Numbered from the stretch's first letter, positions 25,753 to 35,413 are shown. The stretch: 64,000 bases of DNA from Pseudonocardia abyssalis (GCF_019263705.2 NZ_JADQDK010000001.1:1922001-1986000), one strand, 5' to 3'. Translations and numbers: made by a program. The notes: generated by a model from the letters alone, not told the origin.

Positions 25753-28700
25753 GTGTCAACCGGTCGCCTGAGGCTGTCCCTGCTCGGGACCTTCCGCGTC
25801 GACGGCGACCTCCACGAGGCGCCGCCCGCCGGTCAGGCCCAGCGGCTGCTCAAGGTGCTCGCCGCGCACGACGGTCGCTTCGTGCCCGTCGACGTGTTGA
25901 TCGACGTCCTGTGGGCGCGGCCGCCCGACCACGCCGAGCGCAACATCGCGGTGCTGGTGAGCAGGCTGCGCCGCGCGCTGGGTCGCGAACGGCTCGACGG
26001 TGGGCCCAGCGGCTACCGCCTCGTGCTCGACGAGCGCACCAGCGTCGACCTGTTCGAGGCCCGCGACCTCGTCGTGGCGGCCGAGCAGGAGCTCGCGGCA
26101 CGGCGGTTCGCCCCCGCGGCAGCGGCCGCGCGCCGGGCCACCGCGCTGCTCACGGTCGGGCGCCCGCTCACCGAGGAGCGCGACGCCCCGTGGACCGCCG
26201 AGGTGCGCCTGCTCGCCGAGCACCAGGTGCGCCGGGCCCGCCACGCCTGGTGGTCCGCGGCGTCGGAGCTCGGTGAGCACCGCACCGTCGTCGAGGTCAC
26301 CGGTGAGGCATTGCGCGACGACCCGCTCGACGAGGAGGCGTCCCGGGCCGCGATGACGGCACACCGGCGTGCCGGGGAGTCCGGTCGGGCGCTGCTCGTC
26401 TACCGGGCCCTGCGCACCGCGCTCGCCGACCAGCTCGGAGCCGACCCCTCCCCCGCCACGCAGACGCTGTTCCTCTCCGTCCTGCGCGCCGGGAAGGCCC
26501 CACCCCGTCGTGGCGCGCCCGCACCGGTCCCGGAACCGACCCCCCTCGTCGGCCGCGAGAGCGAGCTGAGCGGGCTGGTCGCGCGCTGGGACGAGGCCGT
26601 CGACGGGCGGTCGGGGCCGGTGCTGGTCGTCGGCGAGGCGGGGATCGGCAAGAGCGCGCTGGTCGAGGCGCTCGCGGCGCGGGCCCGGCAGTCCGGTGCA
26701 CTGGTGCTCACGGGCTGGTGCCGGGAGGCGGAGCGGTCGCTGTACCTGCAGCCGCTGCTCGACGCGGTGCGCGGGGGCGTCGAGCGGATGGCGCCGCAGC
26801 AGGTGCGCGATCTGGCCGGCGAGTGGCTGGGCACGCTCATCGAGCTCGTGCCGGAGATCGCGACGAGCACCGGACCGGAGCCCTACGAGCGGGTCGGTGC
26901 CGAACTGGAGCACCGCAGGAGCCTGGAGGCGCTCGCCACGTTCCTCGGCGGGCTCGCCGAGGAACGGCCCGTGCTGCTGGTGGTCGAGGATCTGCAGCAC
27001 GCCGGGGCGTCGACCGTCGAGGCGCTGCACTTCCTCGCCACGCACCAGTCGCGCGGCCGGATCCTCGTCGTCGTCACCGAGCGCACCGGGGAGGACCCGT
27101 CGGTCGCCGCGGCGCTGCGCGACGTGGCGGAGGTGCACGAGGTCGGGCCGCTGGCCGAGCCGGCCGTGGCCGAGCTGGTCCGCGGGTCCGGTCTGGCCTA
27201 CGACGTCGCGAAGCTCTACGCGTGGACGGGCGGGTCCCCGCTGTTCGTCACCGAGCTCCTGGCCCACCCGACGTCGGGCACGGGGACCCTCGCCATCCCC
27301 GGCTCGCTGCACGAGGCGGTCGCGCAGCGGCTGGAGCACGCCGGCGAGGACGTCACCACGCTGCTCGCGTTCGGTGCGGTCCTCGGCGGGGCCTTCGCCC
27401 TCGACGACGTCGCCGCGGTGAGCGGACTCGACGTCGAGGACTGCGCGGGACGGGCGGGGCGGGCACTGCGGGCGGGCCTGCTGGCGACCCGCGGTGAGCG
27501 GTTCCGCTTCCCCAACGACATCGTCCGCACGGTCGCCTACGACTCCGTACCGGAGCCGATCCGGGTCAGCAGGCACCGCCGCGCCGCCCGGCTCGCCGAC
27601 GCGCGGCCGGAGGCGGCGGCCCGGCACCTCGCGGCGGCACACGACTGGGGCGAGGCGGCGAGGGCCTGGCAGCTCGCCGCGCACGCCGCCCACCTGACCT
27701 TCGCCAACGACGAGGCCGAGCGGTTGCTCACCGACGCGCTCGGGGCGGCCGAGCACAGCGACGACCACGCGCTGCTCGCCGTGATGCGGCTGCGCCGCGG
27801 CGAGGTCCGCACCGAGCTGGGCCGCCACGACGAGGCCCGCGACGACCACGAGCACGCGCTGGTGCTGGCCCGTGAGCTGCACGACGAGGAGCTGGAGGCC
27901 CGGGTCCTCGAGCAGCTCGGCTGGACCGCGCTCTACGCCCGCGACGTCCTCGGCGCCGTCGACCTGGCCGAGCGCGCCACGCAGCTGGCCGAGTCCGCCG
28001 CCGCGGCGAAGGGCGCGCTGCCCAGCGCCACGCTGCTGCTGGGCCGGGTGCGGCACTGGGACGGCGACTACGCCGCCGCCGGCTCGGCGTACGAGCAGGT
28101 GCTCCGCTCGGAGCCCGAGGGTTCCGGCGACGCCACCACCGCGATGGCGCTCGCGTACCAGGGTGCGCTGTTGCAGCACCAGGACCGGTTCACCGAGGCG
28201 CGCGCCGTGCTGGAGCGGGCCGCGGTGCTGTGCCGGCGCACCGGGCAGTTCCGCCCGCTGCTGCAGACGCTGTTCTTCATCGGGCTCGCCCGCGGCGACG
28301 TCGGCGACTTCGCCGGGGCGCTGCGGTCGCTCGACCGCGCCCGCGCCCTGATCGACGGCTACGGCGTGAGCTTCTACCGCGCCGGGATCGAGACCACCAC
28401 GTCCTGGCTGTGGCAGGAGCTCGGCGACGTCGGCCGGGCGCGCGAGCACGCCGAGCTGGCCGTCGACCTCGCCCACCGCGGCGGCGGCGCGTTGGAGCTC
28501 GAGCAGGAGCTGCACGCGCTGCTCGCCCTCGCCGACTGCGACCTGCTGATCGGTCGGCCCGACGACGCCGGTGCGCGCGTGGAGGCGGCCGCGCCGATGC
28601 TGGAGCGCTCGTTGCCGTTCCGGCCGCGGGCGGCGATGCGGCTGCTGGAGATGCGGGCGCGGTTCGACCGCACCTGGGCCGAGGCGCTGTTCGAGGAGGC

Positions 28701-28905
28701 CCGCACCCACGACTCCCCGAAGTACCAGGCGCTGGCGCTCTCACACCTCGGGCGTCACGAGGCCGCCGCGCGCGTCGCCGGGCGGATCGGCTCGGACCTG
28801 CTCGTCGGCAAGCTGGGCACCCCGGTCGACCGCAGGGCGGCCAGGGCCCGGATCGCGCGGGCGCTGCCGTCGGAACTGCGGGCGGACTACACGCGACTGC
28901 CGTGA
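25753..28905 (+). CDS. SARP/AfsR-type regulator with ATPase and TPR-like region
   Basis: The 1050-residue protein has an N-terminal OmpR-type winged helix ([13 protein letters not shown] ... [10 protein letters not shown] ... [10 protein letters not shown]), then a bacterial transcriptional activation domain (residues about 95-245). An AAA/STAND ATPase follows with Walker [15 protein letters not shown] (about 295) and Walker B-like [12 protein letters not shown]. The C-terminal 450 residues are helical TPR-like repeats. It is a large transcription activator sensing an unknown signal. It sits at the left edge of the accessory block. It might control that block, but no SARP-type direct repeats stand out at the block's promoters. 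Confidence 0.88.
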   Translation: MSTGRLRLSLLGTFRVDGDLHEAPPAGQAQRLLKVLAAHDGRFVPVDVLIDVLWARPPDHAERNIAVLVSRLRRALGRERLDGGPSGYRLVLDERTSVDLFEARDLVVAAEQELAARRFAPAAAAARRATALLTVGRPLTEERDAPWTAEVRLLAEHQVRRARHAWWSAASELGEHRTVVEVTGEALRDDPLDEEASRAAMTAHRRAGESGRALLVYRALRTALADQLGADPSPATQTLFLSVLRAGKAPPRRGAPAPVPEPTPLVGRESELSGLVARWDEAVDGRSGPVLVVGEAGIGKSALVEALAARARQSGALVLTGWCREAERSLYLQPLLDAVRGGVERMAPQQVRDLAGEWLGTLIELVPEIATSTGPEPYERVGAELEHRRSLEALATFLGGLAEERPVLLVVEDLQHAGASTVEALHFLATHQSRGRILVVVTERTGEDPSVAAALRDVAEVHEVGPLAEPAVAELVRGSGLAYDVAKLYAWTGGSPLFVTELLAHPTSGTGTLAIPGSLHEAVAQRLEHAGEDVTTLLAFGAVLGGAFALDDVAAVSGLDVEDCAGRAGRALRAGLLATRGERFRFPNDIVRTVAYDSVPEPIRVSRHRRAARLADARPEAAARHLAAAHDWGEAARAWQLAAHAAHLTFANDEAERLLTDALGAAEHSDDHALLAVMRLRRGEVRTELGRHDEARDDHEHALVLARELHDEELEARVLEQLGWTALYARDVLGAVDLAERATQLAESAAAAKGALPSATLLLGRVRHWDGDYAAAGSAYEQVLRSEPEGSGDATTAMALAYQGALLQHQDRFTEARAVLERAAVLCRRTGQFRPLLQTLFFIGLARGDVGDFAGALRSLDRARALIDGYGVSFYRAGIETTTSWLWQELGDVGRAREHAELAVDLAHRGGGALELEQELHALLALADCDLLIGRPDDAGARVEAAAPMLERSLPFRPRAAMRLLEMRARFDRTWAEALFEEARTHDSPKYQALALSHLGRHEAAARVAGRIGSDLLVGKLGTPVDRRAARARIARALPSELRADYTRLP

Positions 28906-28912
28906 ACCCCGG

Positions 28913-29377
28913 TCAGCGCAGCGGGATCTCCATGCGCAGGTGCGGGTGGCCGACGTACATCTCGACGTCACCGATCCGGGTCCAGCCCAGCCGGAGGAAG
29001 AACCGCTCGTTGGGCGGCTGGATGTGGGCGATCATCCGCACCCCGCCCGCCGCACCCGCGGTGGCGACGGCGAAGCGCACCAGCGGCCCGCCGAGGCCCG
29101 ACGTGCGGTGTGCCGTGAGGACGGCGAGCCGGTCGCCCTGCCACAGCCCGCCGCCGAGCGGGAACAGGCGCACCGTGCCCGCCGGCTCGCCGTCGACGAG
29201 CCCCAGCACGTGCAGGGTGGCCGGGTCGTCGTCATGGGCGTCCCGGTCGGACTCCGGGAAGATCCCCTGCTCCGCGACGAAGACGGCGTGCCGGACGCGG
29301 TGGTGGGCGGCCAGGTCGTCGTCGTCGTCGGCGACGCGGCACGACACCTGCGCCCGCGCGCCTAGCACACGCGTCAC
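28913..29377 (-). CDS. MSMEG_0567/Sll0786-type N-acetyltransferase
   Basis: The 154-residue GNAT has RVRHAVFVAEQGIF near residue 27, the pattern of this subgroup, and an acetyl-CoA region GDRLAVLTAHRTSGLGGPLVRFAV, then AHIQPPNERFFLRLGW. This subgroup travels with radical SAM, AIR-synthase-like and nitrilase genes in the conserved Nit1C cluster, linked to nitrogen starvation and cyanide use. The acyl acceptor is unknown. It follows the radical SAM gene after 13 bases in one operon. Confidence 0.85.
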   Translation of the reverse strand: MTRVLGARAQVSCRVADDDDDLAAHHRVRHAVFVAEQGIFPESDRDAHDDDPATLHVLGLVDGEPAGTVRLFPLGGGLWQGDRLAVLTAHRTSGLGGPLVRFAVATAGAAGGVRMIAHIQPPNERFFLRLGWTRIGDVEMYVGHPHLRMEIPLR

Positions 29378-29390
29378 GCCCGGCCCCTGC

Positions 29391-30509
29391 TCATGACGCT
29401 CCGGCCGGTCGGGAGCCGATCTGCAGGAGCGGCTTGCCCCCGCTGAGCTCGTTCTGCAGGCCGTTGATCCCGGAGCAGGCCTGGCAACGCGCGCACCCGG
29501 CGACGGCGGTGTCGGCCCCGATGCCGCGCTCCTCCAGGTAGCCCGCGACCTTGCGGTAGACCCGCTCCGTGTACTCCGCGGTCGGCGGGGCGACCTCCTC
29601 CATCAGCGAACCGGCGACGGGCCGCAGCGGCACGACGAACGGGTAGACGCCGATCTCGACGGCGCGCTTGCACGCGGCGATCGTCAGGTCCGGGTCCTCA
29701 CCCATGCCGAGGATGACGTAGGTCGACACGCGCCCGGGACCCCACAGCTCCACGGCCCGCTCCCAGGTCCGGAAGTAGGTCTCGATCCCCGTCCGGAACT
29801 TGCCCGGTGCGACGTGCGCGAGCACCTTCGGGTCGAAGGACTCCACATGGATCCCCACGGCGTCGACGCCCGAGCCGTGGACCCGGTCGAGCACCGCGAG
29901 GTCGTGCGGCGGCTCGAACTGCACCTCGACGGGCAGCCCGGACGCCTCCTTGACGGCCCGACCGCACTCGGCGACGTAGTAGGCGCCGCGGTCGGGGGCC
30001 CGGGTGCTGCCGGTGGTGAGGGTGGCGTCGACGGCGCCGTCGAGGTCGCGCGCGGCGACCGCCACCTCGGCGAGCTGCGCCGGGGTCTTCTTCGCGATGG
30101 TGCGCCCGGAGTCGAGCGAGACGCCGATGCCGCAGAACCTGCACTGGTCGGAGTTGCCCCAGTAGTTGCAGGTCTGCAGGACGGTGCTGGCCAGCGAGTC
30201 GAGGTGCAGCAGCGCGATCTTCCAGTACGGCACGCCGTCGGCCGTGGTCATGTCGTAGAACCGGGGCCGGTTGCTGGTGGCGACCGAGGCGAGCTTGACG
30301 CCGTCGCGGTAGATGCCCTGGCCGTCGTCCTCGGCCTTCAGGACGTACGGGGAGGGCCCGTCGGTCTGCGTGGGCACGGTGACCGGCACGCCCTCGATCC
30401 ACAGCATCCCGGAGTCGGACGGACCCGCTCCCCCGCGCCGGGACTCGACCGGCGCCTCGACGCGGAGACCGACGCTCTGCAGGTCGATGATCAGCGAGGT
30501 GACGTCCAC
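29391..30509 (-). CDS. MSMEG_0568-family radical SAM protein
   Basis: The 372-residue protein has a cysteine cluster CNYWGNSDQCRFCGIG (C-x8-C-x2-C, near residue 120) as the probable 4Fe-4S/SAM site, then VEVQFEPPHDL and STYVILGMGEDPD, which fit a partial TIM barrel. A C-terminal CARCQAC offers further metal ligands. The family is a hallmark of the Nit1C cluster, and its reaction is unknown. I chose the GTG at 30509 because GGAG lies 7 bases upstream and a TATAGT -10 lies at 30545-30540. Upstream in-frame starts would place the promoter inside the gene. Confidence 0.87.
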   Translation of the reverse strand: MDVTSLIIDLQSVGLRVEAPVESRRGGAGPSDSGMLWIEGVPVTVPTQTDGPSPYVLKAEDDGQGIYRDGVKLASVATSNRPRFYDMTTADGVPYWKIALLHLDSLASTVLQTCNYWGNSDQCRFCGIGVSLDSGRTIAKKTPAQLAEVAVAARDLDGAVDATLTTGSTRAPDRGAYYVAECGRAVKEASGLPVEVQFEPPHDLAVLDRVHGSGVDAVGIHVESFDPKVLAHVAPGKFRTGIETYFRTWERAVELWGPGRVSTYVILGMGEDPDLTIAACKRAVEIGVYPFVVPLRPVAGSLMEEVAPPTAEYTERVYRKVAGYLEERGIGADTAVAGCARCQACSGINGLQNELSGGKPLLQIGSRPAGAS

Positions 30510-30535
30510 GCCCGTGCTCCGCCCCGTCGACGAGG

Positions 30536-30546
30536 ATTCACTATAG
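30536..30546 (-). promoter_or_regulatory. Shared promoter motif, radical SAM operon
   Basis: The sequence ATTCACTATAG matches the block's shared motif with one change. Read on the minus strand it supplies TATAGT as -10 for the radical SAM/GNAT operon. A second, weaker CTATAC lies 20 bases further upstream (30561-30566), echoing the 21-base spacing seen at 38.9 kb. Confidence 0.6.
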
Positions 30547-30589
30547 AGAGCGGTCATGTCGTATAGGAGACCCTTCCCGTCGTGATCAG

Positions 30590-31177
30590 TCAAGAGGACT
30601 CGATCTCGGCGCGCCAGCGGTCCCGCTCCGCGACCCACGCGGCGGCATCGGCGAACCCCCGATCCCGGCCCGGCTCACCGTCGGCACCGAACTCCTGCAA
30701 CCGGTACGGCTCGGCGCCCGCGTACGGGTCGACCGCCGCCATCAGCGTGCGGCCGGTCCGCAGGTGGGTCGCGACCGTCGAGCCGCCGTAGAGCTCCTCG
30801 ATCCGCTCCGGACCCTGCAGCACCGCCCACGGCCTGCCCTCGGCCCGTGCGGTGGCGATCACCGACGCCCGACGCTCCCCCTCCCGCTCGGCGAGGACCT
30901 CCCGGGCCCGGGTCCCGCACGCGGCTCCCACCAGCAGGTCCACGGGGAGGCCCGGACGGTCGGCGGGCAGCGCGGCCAGCAGGGCCTGCGGGTCGGCCTC
31001 GACGGCGATCAGGTCGTCGAGGGAACCGGTGGTGCGACGAAGCTCACCCACGAGGGCCTGCACGGACTCCAGTCCCCTGCGGTAGCCGTCGGGATCGCTC
31101 ATCGCCACCGGGTACAGCCGGTCCTCCGCGGCCCGCCACCGGGCCTGCGCCGCTTCCTCTGCCGCTGCTCCGTGCAC
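30590..31177 (-). CDS. Unknown protein of the Nit1C-like block
   Basis: This 195-residue protein is hydrophilic and helical, with no signal or membrane segment. Recognisable stretches are ARWRAAEDRLYPVAMSDPDGY near the start, SLDDLIAVEADPQALLAALP, GAACGTRAREVLAEREGERR and a C-terminal WVAERDRWRAEIES. I do not recognise the family. The GTG is preferred over an ATG 27 bases upstream because GGAGG lies 6 bases before it and the upstream ATG would sit ahead of the expected transcription start. It shares a divergent promoter with the carbamate kinase operon, so it likely belongs to the same pathway. Confidence 0.65.
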   Translation of the reverse strand: MHGAAAEEAAQARWRAAEDRLYPVAMSDPDGYRRGLESVQALVGELRRTTGSLDDLIAVEADPQALLAALPADRPGLPVDLLVGAACGTRAREVLAEREGERRASVIATARAEGRPWAVLQGPERIEELYGGSTVATHLRTGRTLMAAVDPYAGAEPYRLQEFGADGEPGRDRGFADAAAWVAERDRWRAEIESS

Positions 31178-31202
31178 GCCGATCCTCCACTCACCCAGGT
31201 TC

Positions 31203-31214
31203 ATCCACTATAGT
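31203..31214. promoter_or_regulatory. Shared promoter motif between the 195-aa gene and carbamate kinase
   Basis: ATCCACTATAGT contains the self-complementary core ACTATAGT (31207-31214). It offers TATAGT as -10 on both strands, so one element can drive both divergent units. The ATCCAC extension is shared with the other copies and argues for a bound regulator as well. Confidence 0.65.
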
Positions 31215-31254
31215 TGATTTGCCATCATCATCCTGTACGGCTGGAGTACGAGAC

Positions 31255-32226
31255 ATGCCGAGGACCGCCGTCGTCGCCCTCGGGGGCAACGCCATCATCC
31301 GCGCCGGCCAGGCCGGTACGCACACCGAGCAGGCGGCCAACGCCCGATCCATGGCCCAGGCCATCTGCGAGCTCCGCGACGCCGGCTGGGTCGTCGTCGT
31401 CGTGCACGGCAACGGACCGCAGGTCGGCAACCTCGCGATCCAGCAGCACGAGGCGGCCGAGGAGGTACCCGCCCTCCCCCTGTTCGTGCAGGGGGCGATG
31501 ACCCAGGGACAGCTCGGCACGCTGCTCGTCCTCGCCCTGCACGAGGTCGTGAGCGAGGCCCCGCCCGCCGTGCTCGCGATGGTCACCCACGTCGTCGTCG
31601 ACGCCGGGGACCCGGCGTTCGGGAAGCCGACCAAGCCGATCGGACCGTTCTTCGCGAAGGACGAGGCGGAGCGGCTCGCCGCCGAGCGCGGCTGGGCGAT
31701 CGTGGAGGACTCCGGGCGCGGCTACCGCCAGATCGTCGCCTCGCCCGCCCCGCGGCGCATCCTCGAGATCGACGCGGTGCGCGCGCTCGTCGACCAGGGG
31801 ATGATCGTCGTGACCTGCGGTGGGGGCGGCGTGCCGGTCGTCGAGGAGGCGGGGGGGTACCGCGGCGTCGACGGTGTGATCGACAAGGACCTCACGGCCC
31901 GTCTCGTCGCGACCGAGCTCGGCGCCGACGCCCTCGTCCTGATCACCGACATCGACCGTGTCGCACTCGACTTCGGCACCGACCGGCAGCGCTCCATCCT
32001 CGACATCGATGTCGACGAGGCCCAGCGCCACCACGACGACGGGCAGTTCCCGCCCGGCAGCATGGGCCCCAAGATGGCCGCCGCGATCGACTTCGTGCGG
32101 CACGGCGGCCAGGCCGCGGTGATCACGGACGTCGCGCACGTGCGGGCCTCGCTGGATCCCGACCACGACGGTGAGGCCGGGACCCGGATCCTCGCCGCAC
32201 ACTCTCCGATCGGAGCCGCGCTGTGA
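31255..32226 (+). CDS. Carbamate kinase (AllK/ArcC type)
   Basis: The 323-residue protein has the amino-acid kinase features of carbamate kinase: VVALGGNAIIRAGQ at the start, VVVVHGNGPQVGNLAIQQ (about residue 50), TCGGGGVPVVEEAGGYRGVDGVIDKDLTARLVA (about 190-215) and GSMGPKMAAAIDFV near the end. In catabolism it turns carbamoyl phosphate and ADP into ATP, CO2 and ammonia. Its stop overlaps the start of the FdrA/AllF homologue, the same pairing seen in E. coli oxamate metabolism. GGAG lies 8 bases before the ATG. Confidence 0.94.
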   Translation: MPRTAVVALGGNAIIRAGQAGTHTEQAANARSMAQAICELRDAGWVVVVVHGNGPQVGNLAIQQHEAAEEVPALPLFVQGAMTQGQLGTLLVLALHEVVSEAPPAVLAMVTHVVVDAGDPAFGKPTKPIGPFFAKDEAERLAAERGWAIVEDSGRGYRQIVASPAPRRILEIDAVRALVDQGMIVVTCGGGGVPVVEEAGGYRGVDGVIDKDLTARLVATELGADALVLITDIDRVALDFGTDRQRSILDIDVDEAQRHHDDGQFPPGSMGPKMAAAIDFVRHGGQAAVITDVAHVRASLDPDHDGEAGTRILAAHSPIGAAL

Positions 32227-33767
32227 GTGCCCAGAAGGTGACGCTGTTCCGCGACACCTACCTCGACTCGGTCGTGCAGCTCTCCGGGACCCGGACGATG
32301 CGCCAGGTCGACGGCGTCGAGTGGGCGTCGGCCGCGATGGCCACCCCGGCCAACCTCGACACGCTCGGCACGGAGGGCTTCGACGCGGGCGAGTGGTCGG
32401 GTGCGGGAGCGGGCGACCTGTTCATCGCGGTGCGCGGGGAGTCCGAGGAGGCCGTGGACGCCGGCACCGAGGCCGGCCGGGAGGCGATGTTCACCCGGGC
32501 CCCGTCCGGCTCCGCGGACGGGCCGGTGCGCTCGGCCCGCACCGTCCGCGAGGCGCTGGAGCTCGCGCCGGACAGCACGGTCGCCGTCGTCTCGGTACCC
32601 GGTGACTACGCGGCGTTGGAGGCCCACCAGGCCCTCACCGCGGGGCTGCACGTGCTGCTGTTCAGCGACAACGTGTCCGTCGATGCCGAGGTCGAGCTCA
32701 AGGAGCGCGCCGCCGGACTGGGCCTGCTGGTGATGGGCCCGGGCGCGGGCACCGCGATGCTCGGGGGCACCTGCCTCGGCTTCTCCAACGTCGTGACGCC
32801 CGGCCCCGTCGCCGTCGTCGCCGCGGCGGGGACCGGCGCGCAGGAGGCGATGACGCTGCTCGACCGCTGGGGCATCGGCGTCTCCCACGTGATCGGACTC
32901 GGCGGGCGCGACATGTCCGCGGCGGTCGGGGGCATCATGGCCCGCGAGGCGCTGGCCGCCCTGCGCGCCGACGACGCCACCGAGGTCGTGCTGTTCGTCT
33001 CGAAGCCGCCGGACGCGGGAGTCGCGCGCTCGGTGCTCGCCGCCGCGGCCGGGAAGCCGGTGGTGGCCGCGCTGATCGGGCTCGAACCCGGCTCGATCGA
33101 GGTGCCCGACGGCGTCGTGCTCGCCGGATCGCTGGAGACCGGTGTCGTACGGGCACTGGAGGCGCTGGGGCGCACCGCCCCCGACCCCACCGAGGGCCTG
33201 CGCGACGCCGTGGCCGCCGCGATCGCGGACCTGCCCGCCGAGCGGACGCTGCTGCGCGGGCTCTACTCCGGCGGCACGCTCTGCTACGAGGCGCTGGTGA
33301 TCCTGGCCGGTGCGCTGGGTGAGGTGCACTCCAACACCCCCGTCGACAAGGCGCTGGGCCTGCCTGCCCCCGACGGCGCCCACACCTGCCTGGACCTGGG
33401 CGAGGAGGAGTACACGCAGGGCCGCCCGCACCCGATGATCGACCCGGAGGCGCGGCTGGAGATGCTGCGCTCCGACGGCGCCGACCCGGACGTGGCGGTG
33501 ATCGTGCTCGACGTCGTGCTCGGTCACGGCGCCCACCCGGACCCGGCCTCCGAGCTGGCCCCGGTCTGCGCCGAGATCATCGCCGGCGGTGGGCCGCGGG
33601 TCGTCGTCTACGTGCTGGGCTCCGACCAGGACCCTCAGGGACTCGAGGCCCAGCGGCGGGTGTTCACCGAGGCCGGGTGCGTGGTCACGGCCACGGCCGC
33701 CCGCGCGGCACTCGCCGCGGCGGCCATCGCCGCGCGCGACCCGGAGATCGTCGGGCGGGCGGTGTGA
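32223..33767 (+). CDS. FdrA/AllF-like subunit of oxamic-type carbamoyltransferase
   Basis: The 514-residue protein has the succinyl-CoA-synthetase-like fold of FdrA: VMGPGAGTAMLGGTCLGFSN (about residue 175), VAAAGTGAQEAMTLLDRWGIGVSHVIGLGGRDM, and a C-terminal region with LGEVHSNTPVDKALGLPAP and DPDVAVIVLDVVLGHGAHP. In E. coli FdrA (AllF) with YlbE (AllG) and YlbF (AllH) forms oxamic transcarbamylase, moving a carbamoyl group to or from phosphate. AllG and AllH homologues are encoded 6 kb away. No ureidoglycolate or allantoin gene is nearby, so the carbamoylated substrate may differ. Confidence 0.9.
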   Translation: MSAQKVTLFRDTYLDSVVQLSGTRTMRQVDGVEWASAAMATPANLDTLGTEGFDAGEWSGAGAGDLFIAVRGESEEAVDAGTEAGREAMFTRAPSGSADGPVRSARTVREALELAPDSTVAVVSVPGDYAALEAHQALTAGLHVLLFSDNVSVDAEVELKERAAGLGLLVMGPGAGTAMLGGTCLGFSNVVTPGPVAVVAAAGTGAQEAMTLLDRWGIGVSHVIGLGGRDMSAAVGGIMAREALAALRADDATEVVLFVSKPPDAGVARSVLAAAAGKPVVAALIGLEPGSIEVPDGVVLAGSLETGVVRALEALGRTAPDPTEGLRDAVAAAIADLPAERTLLRGLYSGGTLCYEALVILAGALGEVHSNTPVDKALGLPAPDGAHTCLDLGEEEYTQGRPHPMIDPEARLEMLRSDGADPDVAVIVLDVVLGHGAHPDPASELAPVCAEIIAGGGPRVVVYVLGSDQDPQGLEAQRRVFTEAGCVVTATAARAALAAAAIAARDPEIVGRAV

Positions 33768-34921
33768 GCCGGGGCGTCGCGCTGCTGACCTACTCGACGA
33801 AGCCGCGCGGCGGCGTCGTCCACACGCTGTGCCTGGCCGAGGAGCTGCACCGCCAGGGCTACCCGGTGCACGTGGTCACCCTCGGCGACCCCGACGTGGG
33901 CTTCTTCCGCCCCGTCGACGTGCCGCACACGATCGTCCCCGTGCGCGAGCGCGCGGGCACGCTCGACGAGCGGGTGTTCGCCGCGATCGACGCCCTCACC
34001 GAGGGCCTGCGCGCGATCGCGGGCGACTTCGACATCCTGCACCCGCAGGACTGCATCTCCGCGCGCGCCGCCGTGACGGTCCGCGACGAGGGCGCCCCGG
34101 TCACCGTCGTGCGCACCGTGCACCACGTCGACGACTTCACCACGCAGGCCCTCATCGACTGCCAGGCCAAGGCGATCCACCAGCCCGACCGCGTGCTCGT
34201 CGTCAGCGAGCAGTGGCGCGGGATCCTGCGCGACTCCTACGGAGTGACGCCGGAGATCGTGCCCAACGGCGTCGACACCGCCCGGTTCCCGCCGGTCACC
34301 GCCGAGCAGCGGGCCGCGCTGCGCGAGCGGGTCGGGGCGCGGGAGAGGTTCCTGCTGCTCGCCGTCGGTGGTGTGGAGCCCCGCAAGGGCACCCACCACC
34401 TCTTCGAGGCGCTCGGCTCACTGGCCCGGGACCTGGACCGGCGCCCGGTCCTCGCCGTCGTGGGCGGGCACTCCTTCCAGGACTACACCGCCTACCGCGA
34501 CGCCGCGCTGGAGTCGCTGCCCTCGCTCGGGCTGGAGCTGGGCGTCGACGTCGTGCAGCTGGGCACGGTCGACGAGGCCGAGCTGGCCGGCTGGTACTCC
34601 GCGGCCGACGCGCTCGCGTTCCCGTCGGTCAAGGAGGGCTGGGGGCTCGTCGTGCTGGAGGCGCTGAGCATGGGCCTGCCCGTCGTCGCGAGCGACCTGC
34701 CGGTGTTCGGGGAGTACCTCACCGACGGCGTCGACGCCCTGCTCCCCGCCGTCGGCGACAGCCCGGCGCTGGCCGCCGCACTGGAGCGGATCATCACCGA
34801 CCACGCCCTGCGTGACCGGCTGCGGACCGCCGGGCACACGGTGGCCGGGCGCTACACATGGGCCGCGAGCGCGCAGCGCCACCGCGACGTCTACGCCGAC
34901 ATCCGAGCCGCCCGCCGCTGA
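33764..34921 (+). CDS. MSMEG_0565-like glycosyltransferase (GT4 type)
   Basis: The 385-residue protein has a GT-B fold. The N-terminus is GVALLTYSTKPRGGVVHTLCLAEEL and a central strand is VPNGVDTARFPP. The donor site follows: LLLAVGGVEPRKGTHHLFEAL, then FPSVKEGWGLVVLEALSMGLPVVASDLPVFGEYL. This subgroup belongs to the Nit1C cluster (MSMEG_0565). Its GTG overlaps the FdrA stop by 4 bases, so carbamate kinase, FdrA and this enzyme form one operon. Donor and acceptor are unknown. A strong hairpin follows. Confidence 0.87.
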   Translation: MSRGVALLTYSTKPRGGVVHTLCLAEELHRQGYPVHVVTLGDPDVGFFRPVDVPHTIVPVRERAGTLDERVFAAIDALTEGLRAIAGDFDILHPQDCISARAAVTVRDEGAPVTVVRTVHHVDDFTTQALIDCQAKAIHQPDRVLVVSEQWRGILRDSYGVTPEIVPNGVDTARFPPVTAEQRAALRERVGARERFLLLAVGGVEPRKGTHHLFEALGSLARDLDRRPVLAVVGGHSFQDYTAYRDAALESLPSLGLELGVDVVQLGTVDEAELAGWYSAADALAFPSVKEGWGLVVLEALSMGLPVVASDLPVFGEYLTDGVDALLPAVGDSPALAAALERIITDHALRDRLRTAGHTVAGRYTWAASAQRHRDVYADIRAARR

Positions 34922-34949
34922 CCCACCCCGCCCCGCCCCGCCCCGGATG

Positions 34950-35000
34950 GCAGTAAAGCCACCTTGCCGCCACGAGATGGCGGGAAGGTGGCTTTGCTGC
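34950..35000. terminator. Hairpin between convergent operons
   Basis: Twenty-three-base arms with two mismatches (34950-34972 and 34978-35000) around a 5-base loop lie between the glycosyltransferase and the nitrile hydratase activator gene. It can terminate transcription from both sides. Its sequence is not related to the 51.8-kb palindromes beyond sharing a GCAG edge. Confidence 0.7.
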
Positions 35001-35035
35001 AAGTCGGGGCGCGGGCTGGGGTGCAGTGGGGCGGG

Positions 35036-35413
35036 TCAGTGCCCGTGGCCGTGGCCGTGCCCGTGGTCGTCGGCGTGCTCGTGGTCGTGGCCGGCCGGGC
35101 GCTCCGCGAGCTCGCCCGCCCGGTCCGTGACCTCACCGGCCGCCAGCAGCCCGCGCTCCTGCACGACCGACTCCAGGGCCTGGAGCCAGCAGCGGTAGTA
35201 GCTGTAGCACTCCCCCGCCGGGTGCGAGCGCTCCCAGTCGGCGATCCGGGCGACGAGATGGTCGCGGAAGTCGTCCCAGGTGAACGAGCCGGCGTCGTGC
35301 AGCGTGACCGCGAGCCCGAACGCCCGGCTCTCCCACGGCTCGGCGAACACCAGCTCGCCGTTGTCGCGCGGCGGGGCCGCGGGACCGTCGATCTCCAGGA
35401 CCGGCGTCGTCAC
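35036..35413 (-). CDS. Nitrile hydratase activator/accessory protein with His-rich tail
   Basis: The 125-residue protein resembles the nitrile hydratase beta N-terminal fold, as cobalt-type activators do: [35 protein letters not shown], then [16 protein letters not shown]. The last 20 residues are a His/Asp/Gly tail (about nine His), a plausible cobalt-holding segment. Activators load metal into the alpha subunit. Its GTG overlaps the alpha stop by 4 bases. The His tail is not general for the family as I know it. Confidence 0.88.
   Translation of the reverse strand: MTTPVLEIDGPAAPPRDNGELVFAEPWESRAFGLAVTLHDAGSFTWDDFRDHLVARIADWERSHPAGECYSYYRCWLQALESVVQERGLLAAGEVTDRAGELAERPAGHDHEHADDHGHGHGHGH

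Noticed and set aside
29391-30638. Longer start for the radical SAM gene at 30638 or 30557
   Set aside because: Both would place the conserved promoter motif inside the coding region, and neither is supported as well as the GTG at 30509 with GGAG 7 bases before it.
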